A DNA stretch of 64,000 bases from Nitrincola salilacus (GTDB lineage: Bacteria > Pseudomonadota > Gammaproteobacteria > Pseudomonadales > Balneatricaceae): contig NZ_CP176580.1 in the NCBI RefSeq assembly GCF_046271865.1, positions 4,526,001 through 4,590,000 on the forward strand, in the 5' to 3' direction. Shown in pieces: positions 1-8,612 of the stretch. The notes under the pieces were generated by a model. The model saw only the letters and a program-made list of their open reading frames with translations, was not told where the DNA came from and did no database searches. Made by a program: the position numbers and the translations under genes. Position 1 is the first letter of the stretch. Each line of letters opens with the position of its first letter.

Positions 1-416
1 TGTCAATGGACCGTTTCCATGAACATGGCGTATCCATTGCGCTGGACGATTTCGGAACAGGCTTTGCTTCACTATCACACCTGCGCGACTTCCCCTTCGA
101 CGAGCTGAAAATAGATCGCAGTTTCATTAACGACATAGGCCATGACACCCGCTCCGAACAGATTATTCGTGCGATGATCGATCTATCACGCAATCTCGGC
201 AAGCACTGCGTGGCAGAAGGCATTGAAACCGACACGCAACACCGCTTCCTGATTAACGCTGGCTGCGCAGTCGGCCAGGGATACCTGTTCGCTAAACCGA
301 TGGCAGCTGACGATGTGATCGCATCCTGGCTCAAGCCAGCCGGAAAAAAAACGTTCGACGCCCCCTCACTACAGTTCGATTTGAATCTGATGGAATTATC
401 GCCACAAGCCGATTGA
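1..416 (+). CDS. EAL-domain c-di-GMP phosphodiesterase, C-terminal part (5' truncated by window)
   Basis: The open frame runs in from the window edge, so only about the last 138 residues are visible. They are the C-terminal half of an EAL domain, recognisable from DDFGTGFASLSHL, LKIDRSFI, VAEGIET and the GQGYLFAKPM segment that closes the TIM-barrel. The Asp pair in DDFGTG and the Lys of LKIDRSF are metal-site or catalytic residues of this family, so the visible half looks intact. The EAL triplet itself and any sensory or GGDEF part lie outside the window. The gene ends about 90 bp before an orphan periplasmic binding protein, which might be its sensory partner (inference). Confidence 0.9.
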   Translation, partial: SMDRFHEHGVSIALDDFGTGFASLSHLRDFPFDELKIDRSFINDIGHDTRSEQIIRAMIDLSRNLGKHCVAEGIETDTQHRFLINAGCAVGQGYLFAKPMAADDVIASWLKPAGKKTFDAPSLQFDLNLMELSPQAD

Positions 417-507
417 TAGATACGTGTTAAGGGCTAAGCGGCGAAGGACTGAGCGGTGGAAGAAAATGTGATCAGAACTGACAACATCATATAAAGAGGA
501 ATGACTG

Positions 508-1755
508 ATGAAATCCACCTTAGCGACACTTTGCCTGACCGCGGTAGTGACAGCCTTACAGGCACAGAGTGCCGTCGCTGACCAGGGCAGCACTGTCGAT
601 GTTGTCTATTTCTGGACATCAAAAAGTGAGGAGGCCGCACTTGATGTTTACAGACAAGCCTGGCGCCAGGACGGGAACCACTGGATCGACCTTCCAAGTG
701 TAAACGAAGCGGCACTGCAACGGACCGTCAGCGAGCGTATCGCCCATGGCTATCCACCGGCAGTCATGCAGTGGGTTGTGGACACGAGTGCACGTGAACT
801 GCCCGATTTCGGCGTCGTCCAGTCTATCGACACGATCGCCCAGGAGGATGGATGGCATGACCGGCTGCCAGCCTTCATACTTGAGCGCATCAGCCATCAG
901 GACGAGATCTACTTTGTTCCATCGAACCTTCATACTGAAAACTGGATCTGGACCAGCAAGCACATTTTCAATGAGCTCAACCTCAGCGTACCACAAACCT
1001 GGGATGACATTTTTGCAGCAGCCGACCTGATCAAGCAAGCTGGTTATACTCCCATATCTCTGGGAGACGGATCCTGGGAGATCTCATTGATCTTTCACAA
1101 TATTCTGTATGCTGTGATGGGTGCAGCAGCCTTTGAAAAAATTCTTAATGGAGACGCTGACGCAGTCCTCGACCCAGCCATGTTGGACACTCTCAATCTT
1201 CTGCGACGAATATCCCACTATGTTGAACCTAAGCCAAGCCGCACAGGTAAGAGCTGGGCCGATGCCACTGCCATGATCGGCAGTGGCCAGGCAGGCATGC
1301 AGTTTATGGGGGACTGGGCGAAAGGTGAGCTTATCTCGCTCGGATACCAGGCCGGAAAGGGTTTCGACTGTGCAATCACTCCCGGTACCATGATGCCCTA
1401 TTTCATGGTGGTCGATGCTTTCGCCTTCCCGTTGACGGCACGGGAAGAGGATCTTCAGGCGCAGCTCTCTTTTGCCCGGATGGTTTTTGACCCCCAGAAT
1501 CAGGTTGAATTCAGCCGCATCAAAGGCTCACTACCGGTTCGGACTGATGTCGACCCGAGAGGCCTTGACCACTGCGCTCAACTGGGATTGCAACAGCTCC
1601 AGCAGGAGAAACAGATGACAGATGTGCACACAAGATCCATGCCGTCTCACTTGATGGCAGCCTGGACTAATATCCTCGCCGAGTTTTTCAATGACACAAC
1701 CATGCTCAGCACCGATGCTCAACAGCAACTGCACGAGGCGATCAAACAGAGCTAG
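508..1755 (+). CDS. Periplasmic sugar-type ABC substrate-binding protein (orphan)
   Basis: The 415-residue product resembles family 1 extracellular solute-binding proteins for sugars and oligosaccharides. It begins with a Sec signal peptide (about residues 1-24, ending AQSAVA). The rest has family-like segments, including a TWDDIFAAADLIKQAG hinge region and a GQAGMQFMGDWAKGEL segment in the second half. The ATG is preceded by AAGAGGA at a good distance. No permease or ATPase gene lies nearby. The neighbours are an EAL protein upstream and a PAS-GGDEF-EAL protein and a chemoreceptor downstream. It could therefore present a sugar to a membrane sensor or act with a transporter encoded elsewhere. 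The ligand cannot be read from the sequence. Confidence 0.82.
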   Translation: MKSTLATLCLTAVVTALQAQSAVADQGSTVDVVYFWTSKSEEAALDVYRQAWRQDGNHWIDLPSVNEAALQRTVSERIAHGYPPAVMQWVVDTSARELPDFGVVQSIDTIAQEDGWHDRLPAFILERISHQDEIYFVPSNLHTENWIWTSKHIFNELNLSVPQTWDDIFAAADLIKQAGYTPISLGDGSWEISLIFHNILYAVMGAAAFEKILNGDADAVLDPAMLDTLNLLRRISHYVEPKPSRTGKSWADATAMIGSGQAGMQFMGDWAKGELISLGYQAGKGFDCAITPGTMMPYFMVVDAFAFPLTAREEDLQAQLSFARMVFDPQNQVEFSRIKGSLPVRTDVDPRGLDHCAQLGLQQLQQEKQMTDVHTRSMPSHLMAAWTNILAEFFNDTTMLSTDAQQQLHEAIKQS

Positions 1756-1806
1756 CCGGACCGTCATACAGGACGACTTCAAGTAAGCAAATGCCGACAA
1801 CCAATA

Positions 1807-1828
1807 TCATCTTTTGCTGATATTAATC
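1807..1828 (+). promoter_or_regulatory. Inverted repeat upstream of PAS-GGDEF-EAL gene, possible degenerate copy of the shared element
   Basis: TCATCTTTTG here is identical to the first ten bases of the element found upstream of the che operon. However, the AAATCAAT half is missing and no GATAAT box sits at the usual distance. The surroundings also form the small inverted repeat AATATCA/TGATATT. It may be a degenerate operator or chance. Confidence 0.2.
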
Positions 1829-1954
1829 TCTTCTTGCTTCAGCCATATTGAGCTGTGATGGGATTAAAGGTGGTTATATCGCCACCACAATGAGGCAAGC
1901 ACTGCTTGAAAGTCAGTGCGAAGCGTCAGGTTTGAATCATCCAGGGAGAAACGC

Positions 1955-3718
1955 ATGAACAAGGTATCCACACTGGCTGAAGACACGCTTCTGACACTGT
2001 CACGCGATGTCACCGATCAGCGCCTACATGAGGCGTTGATCGGCGGTGAGAACGAATTCCGTACGTTGGTTGAAAACTCACCCGACCTGATTGCCCGTTT
2101 TAATCATGAACTGCGTATCCTGTATATCAACCCGGCTTTTACTAATGCGATCGGTTACGATGCGGCGCTGCTCGGAATGCAACTTCAAGACCTCTCGCTG
2201 AACGACCACTTTCCAGGTATTCAAAACAGCCTGCTCACACTTTTTTTAACGGATTGCAGTCACCAGTTCGAGGCAAGCTGTTATCACAGTCAAATGGGGA
2301 AGATGAAGCGTTACCTGATGCAACTGACACCAGAACCCGATGAACATGGCCAGGTGAAAAGTGCTCTTCTGGTAGGACGCGATATTTCAGAGCTGCATAC
2401 GGAACGGCAAAGAGTTGAGAGGATGAAGCTCTATGATCCCCTGACCCAGTTGCCTAGCCGGGCTCTGCTGATGGATCGCGGTCAGCAGATGATTGCTGAC
2501 GCGGCATGGCATGACCAGTTGGCCGGTGTGCTGATGCTGGACATTGAAAATTTCAAAACGATTAATGACTCCCTGGGCCATACCGTCGGTAATGAGGTGC
2601 TGAACCAGATAGCGGCCAGACTCAATGCCACTCTACCACCCTACGCTACGATAGCTCGACTCGGTGGTGATAATTTCGGAGTTCTGCTGCCACAGCTTCA
2701 AAGCTTGAGCGAAGTTGAATCGACTGTCGACATGCTGCTCTCTGAGTTCAACATGCCGTTTTTGTATGACGGCGATGCGCTCTTCTGCTCCTGTAGTCTC
2801 GGTATTGCGCTCTATCCGGAAGATGCCACTGACGTGGACGACCTTATAAAACATGCCGAATCGGCGATGTTTTCATCCAAATCCGCTGGGCGTAACGGTT
2901 ACCGATTCTACTCCAGGGAACTGACCGACACGGCACAACACCACCTCTCGCTGGAGCAGGAACTGCACCATGCCATGGGACATAATCAACTTGAGCTCCA
3001 CTTTCAACCCAAAGTAAAGTTAGGTGATGGCTCACTTATCGGGGCAGAAGCCCTGTTGCGCTGGCACCACCCTGCCATGGGCCTCGTTCCACCCGGCGAC
3101 TTTATCAGCATCGCTGAAGAGACTGGCCTGATTGTACCCATCGGGAAATGGGTGCTTCAGGTGGCGGCAGAAAACGCCGCACGCTGGAACCGAGGACGCC
3201 ACTCACCTATGAGAGTCGCCGTCAATATCTCCGCTGTACAGTTCAAGCAGGATGACCTGTTAAAAAGTGTCTGCGATATCCTGTCTCACACCGGTTGTCG
3301 GCCAGAATGGTTAGAGCTAGAGATCACTGAAAGCCTATTACTGAAGGATAACTCTGGTGTGCAGGAAACCCTGCAAGGCTTGAGCCTATTAGGCATCACC
3401 ATCGCGATCGATGATTTCGGTACCGGCCACTCTGCATTGGGCTACCTGGCCCAGTTCGATATCCACTGCCTCAAAATCGACCGACAGTTTGTGCATGAGA
3501 TCCAGCACGGCGCTCAGCAACGTGGGCTGCTGAAAGCGATTGTTGTGATTGCTAATGTGCTCAACCTTGAACTGGTCGCAGAAGGCGTTGAGTGTGCAGA
3601 GCAGGCAGACTTTCTTGTCGGCAACGGCTGCGAATTTGCTCAGGGATTCCTGTTTGACCCGGCGCTGCCTGCCGCAGCCTTTGAGGAAAAATATCTGAAT
3701 AACCCAACACTACTATAA
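1955..3718 (+). CDS. PAS-GGDEF-EAL protein with degenerate GGDEF (predicted c-di-GMP phosphodiesterase)
   Basis: The ATG at 1955 is chosen because AGGGAG precedes it at good spacing; an in-frame ATG at 1916 lacks this. The product has 587 residues: a PAS domain (about 30-150), a GGDEF domain (about 155-315) and an EAL domain (about 340-580). The cyclase signature reads GGDNF (about 237-241). The acidic residue normally in the fourth position is Asn, so cyclase activity is unlikely. The EAL part keeps EALLRW (about 365), NISAVQF, LEITES, DDFGTG, LKIDRQFV and VAEGVE, so hydrolysis of c-di-GMP is expected. No membrane segment or signal peptide is visible, which points to a cytoplasmic sensor. 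The PAS ligand is unknown. The gene stops one base before a chemoreceptor gene, so the two are probably co-transcribed. Confidence 0.9.
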   Translation: MNKVSTLAEDTLLTLSRDVTDQRLHEALIGGENEFRTLVENSPDLIARFNHELRILYINPAFTNAIGYDAALLGMQLQDLSLNDHFPGIQNSLLTLFLTDCSHQFEASCYHSQMGKMKRYLMQLTPEPDEHGQVKSALLVGRDISELHTERQRVERMKLYDPLTQLPSRALLMDRGQQMIADAAWHDQLAGVLMLDIENFKTINDSLGHTVGNEVLNQIAARLNATLPPYATIARLGGDNFGVLLPQLQSLSEVESTVDMLLSEFNMPFLYDGDALFCSCSLGIALYPEDATDVDDLIKHAESAMFSSKSAGRNGYRFYSRELTDTAQHHLSLEQELHHAMGHNQLELHFQPKVKLGDGSLIGAEALLRWHHPAMGLVPPGDFISIAEETGLIVPIGKWVLQVAAENAARWNRGRHSPMRVAVNISAVQFKQDDLLKSVCDILSHTGCRPEWLELEITESLLLKDNSGVQETLQGLSLLGITIAIDDFGTGHSALGYLAQFDIHCLKIDRQFVHEIQHGAQQRGLLKAIVVIANVLNLELVAEGVECAEQADFLVGNGCEFAQGFLFDPALPAAAFEEKYLNNPTLL

Positions 3719-3719
3719 A

Positions 3720-5735
3720 GTGAAGATAATGATTAAAACCAACCTGTTCCGATCCCTGAGCCTGCGTGCTCAGATATTGGCCGTATTGGCATTACCGGTA
3801 TTGGGCATGCTGTGGCTGGGTGTATCCAGCTTTCTGGGCCAGCTTCAGCAGTACAATGAGATGCGTCAGGTTGAACGCCTGGCCCATTACGCCGGGCATA
3901 CCGGACAGTTGATCCATCAATTGCAAAGCGAGCGTGGATTATCTGCAGTGTTTCTCGGCCGTACCAGTACCGGAGATCAGGATGCTCTCGCGGCACAACG
4001 CCGCCTGACCGATACCGCCATGCAGGAACTGGAAGCATTTCTGGAGCATCTCGATGCAGCCAGTATCAGCCATGACTTTGAGCGCTTGATTCAACAAGAG
4101 ATGCAGCATCTGAGCCAATTACAGCGACACAGAGCATCAATCGACAGCCGCCAGATCTCGCTCCCGAACAGCAGTACCTGGTATACACAAACCATCTCCA
4201 GCCTGCTGCACAGTGTCAGCTTCATCGCCGCTGTCACCGCAGAGCCAGAAATAGCACATCAACTGCTCGCCTACACCTACTATATGGAGGCAAAAGAACG
4301 TGCCGGACAGGAGCGAGCCATCGGCGCAGGCAATCTGGCCAGTGGTCACTTCAGCCCAGAACAGCATCAACTGTTCCAGCGTATTATGGCAGAACAAAGC
4401 CTTTACCTATCTCTGGCCGACAAACAACTGTCGGCGGAACTCACAGGCCTTCACCAGCGTACGGTGCAGGGCCAGAATGCAGATGAGATCACACGCATCC
4501 GCCAGGTGATTCTGCAGGGTGGGCTGAGCGGAGAACTGGAAGGGATCGATTCAAGCCACTGGTACAATGTAACCAGCGCCCGTATTGAGCAGATGAAAAC
4601 GGTTGAGGACAAAATTGATGAAGCGATTATCGCCAGGGCCATCCAGTTGCAGCAGGCGCTCAGATCTGAGCTGATTCTTCAGAGTACGCTGGAAGCGGCG
4701 GCGTTACTGCTCGCACTGGTGTTGGCTGCCCTGCTGGTTAATGCGCTGGTCAAAGCACTGACCAGCATAGTCAGGCAGGCGGAGCAGCTTGCATCAGGTG
4801 ATCTGACGATCAATCTCGAAGCTGGCGGCCAGAATGAGATAGGCAAGTTGCAGAACGCCATGATCCTGATGACAGAAACCCTGTCCCGCACCCTGAAAGA
4901 GATCTCCAGTGCCGCCGACTCGCTGGCCGCAGCCTCAGAGGAGTCCTCAGCCGTCACCCTCCAGACCAGCCAAGGCGTTCACCAGCAACAGCTGGAGGTC
5001 GACCAGGTTGCAGCTGCAACGCAACAGATGGCGGCGTCTGTCAGAGTTGTTGCGGAAAATACCAGCCAGGCGGCAGAGCAGTCGCAAGTGCTCGACAGCA
5101 GCACGCAGGCCAGTCTGAAGGAGTTGAATGAAGCGGTCGTACTGATCAACAAGCTGACCGAGCAAGCGACACATACCTCCAGTGCAGTTGGCCGACTTCA
5201 GGAGGAGTGCATGTCAATTTATACGGTGCTGGATGTGATCCGCAATATCGCTGATCAGACCAACCTGCTGGCACTCAACGCCGCCATTGAGGCCGCCCGG
5301 GCCGGTGAGTATGGACGCGGCTTTGCCGTCGTGGCTGATGAGGTGCGCACACTGGCTCAACGCACGCAGGGCTCGACCGGCGACATCCAGGTTATGATCG
5401 AGCGGCTGCAGCAGGAGTCGGATCAGGCTGTATCCTTTATGCAACAGAGTCTGGTGCAATCTCAACAGAGTGCCGACACTATCCATCATGCATGCGAAAG
5501 AGTTGAGCAGATTGTGCAGGGCGTCGTCAGTATCCGGGATATGAATACTCAGATCGCCTCGGCGACAGAAGAACAGACGCTGGTGGTGGAAGAGGTCAGC
5601 CAGAATATCGCACGCATCAACGATGTTGCTGTGCAAACCAGCGCCGGGGCCGAAGAAACCGCCGCCACCAGCCAGGAACTGGCAAGGCTGGCCGAGGCTC
5701 TGCAACATCAGGTAAGACAATTCAGATTCGGATGA
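3720..5735 (+). CDS. Methyl-accepting chemotaxis protein with NIT (nitrate/nitrite-sensing type) domain
   Basis: A 671-residue receptor. Membrane helix 1 is at about 17-37. A long periplasmic all-helical region (about 40-315) contains QSERGLSAVFLG, the hallmark of the NIT domain known from nitrate/nitrite sensors such as NasR. Membrane helix 2 is at about 320-345. A HAMP domain follows (about 345-400), then the MCP signalling domain with tip IADQTNLLALNAAIEAARAG. The C-terminus (QVRQFRFG) has no CheR-binding pentapeptide. The start is GTG at 3720 or ATG at 3729; the GTG nearly abuts the preceding stop, suggesting coupling to the PAS-GGDEF-EAL gene. The real ligand is not shown; NIT domains are associated with nitrate and nitrite in characterised cases. 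It probably signals to the che operon encoded 12 kb downstream (inference). Confidence 0.92.
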   Translation: MKIMIKTNLFRSLSLRAQILAVLALPVLGMLWLGVSSFLGQLQQYNEMRQVERLAHYAGHTGQLIHQLQSERGLSAVFLGRTSTGDQDALAAQRRLTDTAMQELEAFLEHLDAASISHDFERLIQQEMQHLSQLQRHRASIDSRQISLPNSSTWYTQTISSLLHSVSFIAAVTAEPEIAHQLLAYTYYMEAKERAGQERAIGAGNLASGHFSPEQHQLFQRIMAEQSLYLSLADKQLSAELTGLHQRTVQGQNADEITRIRQVILQGGLSGELEGIDSSHWYNVTSARIEQMKTVEDKIDEAIIARAIQLQQALRSELILQSTLEAAALLLALVLAALLVNALVKALTSIVRQAEQLASGDLTINLEAGGQNEIGKLQNAMILMTETLSRTLKEISSAADSLAAASEESSAVTLQTSQGVHQQQLEVDQVAAATQQMAASVRVVAENTSQAAEQSQVLDSSTQASLKELNEAVVLINKLTEQATHTSSAVGRLQEECMSIYTVLDVIRNIADQTNLLALNAAIEAARAGEYGRGFAVVADEVRTLAQRTQGSTGDIQVMIERLQQESDQAVSFMQQSLVQSQQSADTIHHACERVEQIVQGVVSIRDMNTQIASATEEQTLVVEEVSQNIARINDVAVQTSAGAEETAATSQELARLAEALQHQVRQFRFG

Positions 5736-5784
5736 CACTTTTGTCGGATACTTTTTTACATACCTATGAGGCTTAATCAGCAAC

Positions 5785-5889
5785 ATGCGCAGAACAAATG
5801 CGATTCAGGTGTTCTCCGATGAGGCTGAGCGCTCAGCGGCACGTGCCCTGTTGGATTTTCTTGTGCTACGATATGATGAAATTGGCTGA
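5785..5889 (+). CDS. Possible 34-residue leader peptide coupled to the TonB receptor gene
   Basis: An ATG at 5785 opens a 34-codon frame (begins MRRTNAIQVF, ends LVLRYDEIG). Its TGA overlaps the ATG at 5889 of the TonB-receptor frame as TGATG, the same junction type used between several genes here. The composition is protein-like. A weak GAGG lies about 14 bases upstream. It may be a translationally coupled leader or the tail of a lost gene. No homologue is recognised. Confidence 0.3.
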   Translation: MRRTNAIQVFSDEAERSAARALLDFLVLRYDEIG

Positions 5890-8612
5890 TGAATAATCCC
5901 GATACCTGCTGCTCCTTCGCGAAAAAAGTCGCTGCCAAAAAGAGGAAAAGTGCATTGATCATTGTAAGGAAAAATTTGCTGCGGGCTATTGGGGTGCTTT
6001 CAGCTGCATCAGCCTGCGCCTGGGCTGGAGAGGTGCCCACAGAGCCTTCAGCTGAAAAAGAGCCCTCAGCTAATAGAGAGCCATCAGCTGATAATGCGCC
6101 AACCCTGGTCCTCTCCTCAGATGTCACTGAATCTCCAGACATCATCGTACGCGGCAGCCGAACCCGCCCCGTCACAACCCAGGAGATCAGGCAGTCCAAA
6201 GTCGAGATCGTTGATGCTGTGGTTGAAGAGGATATCAGCAAGCTTCCGGTTATGAACGTATCGGATATTCTGCAGCATGTCAGTGGCGTACAGGTTGCAC
6301 GTGACCGTGGAGAGGGCGATACCCTATCGATCCGTGGCCTGTCACAGATGGCAACAACCCTGAATGGGCATGAAATCTTTACCGCAGGTGAAGGCCGCAG
6401 CCTGAACTTCAATGACGTCCCTTCCGAAATGGTCGCTGGGGTCGATGTCTACAAGACCTCCTCAGCCAGGCTGATTGAGGGTGGTCTCGCGGGGCTGGTT
6501 GATATCCGTACACGTCGCCCGTTCGACTATCAAGGCCGGCGCACTGAAGTCTCAGCAGGCGGCATCTATGGGGACCTGGTGGATAGCGGCAGAGCACAGT
6601 ATTCAGCACTATACAGCAATCGCTGGGACACCGCCGCAGGGGGCGAGGCCGGGATCCTGTTACATATCGGCAGGCAGCAGCGCGCCTGGCGCGAGGATCA
6701 GAAAGGGACAGGTAACCCGCAAGCCCGCACCGATATTCTACCCGGACAGACCGTCATTGCACCCAACGGTACATCCGAATCCATCAGCGCAGGCTTGCGT
6801 GAGCGCGATGCTGTTTCCGTCTCCTTTCAGTGGAGCCCTTCACCACAACTCGAACTCTATGCTGAAGGCAGCCATGCGCAACTGATCACCTATCAGGACT
6901 CCTACCAGATTAGTCTGCCTGCCACCTCCACCTTTGTTGCCGGCACCCCTACCCTGTTCTCCGAGAGCCAGGACCTGCAAAGCATCACCTGGACCGACTC
7001 GCCCATCTCTGTGTTGAGCTTTGCACGTGATACGGTCGGCAAGACCCAGCAGTTTGCAACCGGCGGCCAGTGGCGAGGCGATAGCGTCACGGTCAAGGCT
7101 GATCTGAGCCATACCCGCAGCCGCAGCTCACTGTTCTTTTCCGGCCTGAATCTGAGCAGCCAAGCGCCTGAGTTCAGCCACGACCTGTCGGGTTCGGTAC
7201 CCAGCACCCGCGTCAATGGCACGGATCTGCAAAACCCGGCTAACTATGAATATGTCAGCACGCTGTATCGTACCCGTCCGTTTGCCGGCAGTCAGACCGC
7301 GGCACAGCTTGAAGGCGCATTTCAGATTGATCATCCGTTCATCTACTCGCTGGAGACCGGCACACGTTTTACGCGGCGCAAAGCCGATAATGCACCCGGG
7401 CTGATTTTCGGTGATGCGAATGTCGGCAATATCCCAGCGACCAGCCTGCCAGGTTATATTGCCACCAATCCTTATGGAGGGTTCTTTCCAGGATCCAACA
7501 GTATTGATGGCTATCTGGCCGGGGATATCAGCACGGCTCGCGATCCCATGAGCCTGCGTGACGGTTTTGGCATCGGCCTGCCGCCTCAGTCGAATCCACG
7601 GGGTACCTGGCATATCGATGAGGAAACACAAGCCGCCTACCTGATGGCCAATATACTGACATCGGATCTGCGCCTGGATGGTAATGCAGGGGTACGGGCA
7701 GTACGCACCCGAACACAGATCTCTGGCCATCAAACCCAGTTGGACAGTGGCGCGGTGGTACCCGTCAACAGTCATGACGCCTATATTGACTACCTGCCGA
7801 GCCTGACGTTGCGTTACCAGCTGTCACGCCATCTGTACCTGCGCATGGCGGCATCGAAAACCCTGACCCGCCCCAATTTCAACCAGCTGTCTCCGTCCTT
7901 ATCTCTGGTACGCAACAGTGTCAACCCATCACTGAATCAAGGGTCGGCAGGGAATCCGGCGCTGCGCCCGATCCGCTCTGACAATCTGGATCTGTCACTG
8001 GAGGGCTATTTCAGCCGCACCACCTCCGCCCATCTGACGCTGTTCCAGAAAAAAGTGGATGGTTTTGTCATGACACAAAGTCGACCGGAGCTTCACGAGG
8101 GCGAACTGTATATGATCAGCCGACCGCAGAACAGCCGGGCAGCCGATATTCAGGGGGTTGAGCTGGGTTATCAGCAGTTCTATGATTTTCTGCCGGGCAT
8201 ATTGAGTGGTCTTGGCTTACAGGCCAACTACCTGTATATCGACAGCAGCACCTTCGATAACGCACTGGGTGGAAACATCCCCTTGCAGGGTCTGTCCCGC
8301 CACAGCTACAACCTCGTTGCACTTTATGAAAGAGGCCCACTATCGGCGCGTGTCGCTTACAACTGGCGCGATAAATATTTATCGGGTACGACCAGTGTTG
8401 TAGGTATCGGTGCACTGCCCATCTATACCGGTGCGCATGCCTGGCTGGATGCGGCCATACAGTATCAATTCACACCTGATGTCAGCGTCATGCTGGAGGG
8501 ATTGAACCTGTCGGGCACACAACGCACCTCCTACTATGGAGTAAAAACCCGGCCACAGAGCAGTTGGGTCAACGACAGGCAAGTCAGAGCAACCTTGACG
8601 GTAGCCTTCTGA
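5889..8612 (+). CDS. TonB-dependent outer-membrane receptor
   Basis: Up to 907 residues. A hydrophobic stretch (about 29-47, ending ACAWAG) is the likely signal peptide, so translation may start later than 5889; the ATG there overlaps a short upstream frame. Three near-repeats of EPSA (about 52-68) form a linker. A TonB-box-like DIIVRGS follows (about 84-90). The plug domain contains ISKLPVMNVSDILQHVSGVQ, LSIRGLSQ and GLAGLVDIRTRRPFDY. The rest is a 22-strand-type barrel ending in the C-terminal aromatic (TLTVAF) expected of outer-membrane proteins. This subfamily, common in Xanthomonas- and Caulobacter-type bacteria, often takes up carbohydrates, which would fit the sugar-type binding protein nearby (inference). 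The stop overlaps the start of a histidine kinase gene (TGATG). Confidence 0.9.
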   Translation: MNNPDTCCSFAKKVAAKKRKSALIIVRKNLLRAIGVLSAASACAWAGEVPTEPSAEKEPSANREPSADNAPTLVLSSDVTESPDIIVRGSRTRPVTTQEIRQSKVEIVDAVVEEDISKLPVMNVSDILQHVSGVQVARDRGEGDTLSIRGLSQMATTLNGHEIFTAGEGRSLNFNDVPSEMVAGVDVYKTSSARLIEGGLAGLVDIRTRRPFDYQGRRTEVSAGGIYGDLVDSGRAQYSALYSNRWDTAAGGEAGILLHIGRQQRAWREDQKGTGNPQARTDILPGQTVIAPNGTSESISAGLRERDAVSVSFQWSPSPQLELYAEGSHAQLITYQDSYQISLPATSTFVAGTPTLFSESQDLQSITWTDSPISVLSFARDTVGKTQQFATGGQWRGDSVTVKADLSHTRSRSSLFFSGLNLSSQAPEFSHDLSGSVPSTRVNGTDLQNPANYEYVSTLYRTRPFAGSQTAAQLEGAFQIDHPFIYSLETGTRFTRRKADNAPGLIFGDANVGNIPATSLPGYIATNPYGGFFPGSNSIDGYLAGDISTARDPMSLRDGFGIGLPPQSNPRGTWHIDEETQAAYLMANILTSDLRLDGNAGVRAVRTRTQISGHQTQLDSGAVVPVNSHDAYIDYLPSLTLRYQLSRHLYLRMAASKTLTRPNFNQLSPSLSLVRNSVNPSLNQGSAGNPALRPIRSDNLDLSLEGYFSRTTSAHLTLFQKKVDGFVMTQSRPELHEGELYMISRPQNSRAADIQGVELGYQQFYDFLPGILSGLGLQANYLYIDSSTFDNALGGNIPLQGLSRHSYNLVALYERGPLSARVAYNWRDKYLSGTTSVVGIGALPIYTGAHAWLDAAIQYQFTPDVSVMLEGLNLSGTQRTSYYGVKTRPQSSWVNDRQVRATLTVAF

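Noticed and set aside
5736..5760. Terminator after the NIT receptor (GACA, CTTT, TGTC, then a T-run)
   Set aside because: The stem is only four base pairs, and the T-run is displaced by several bases.
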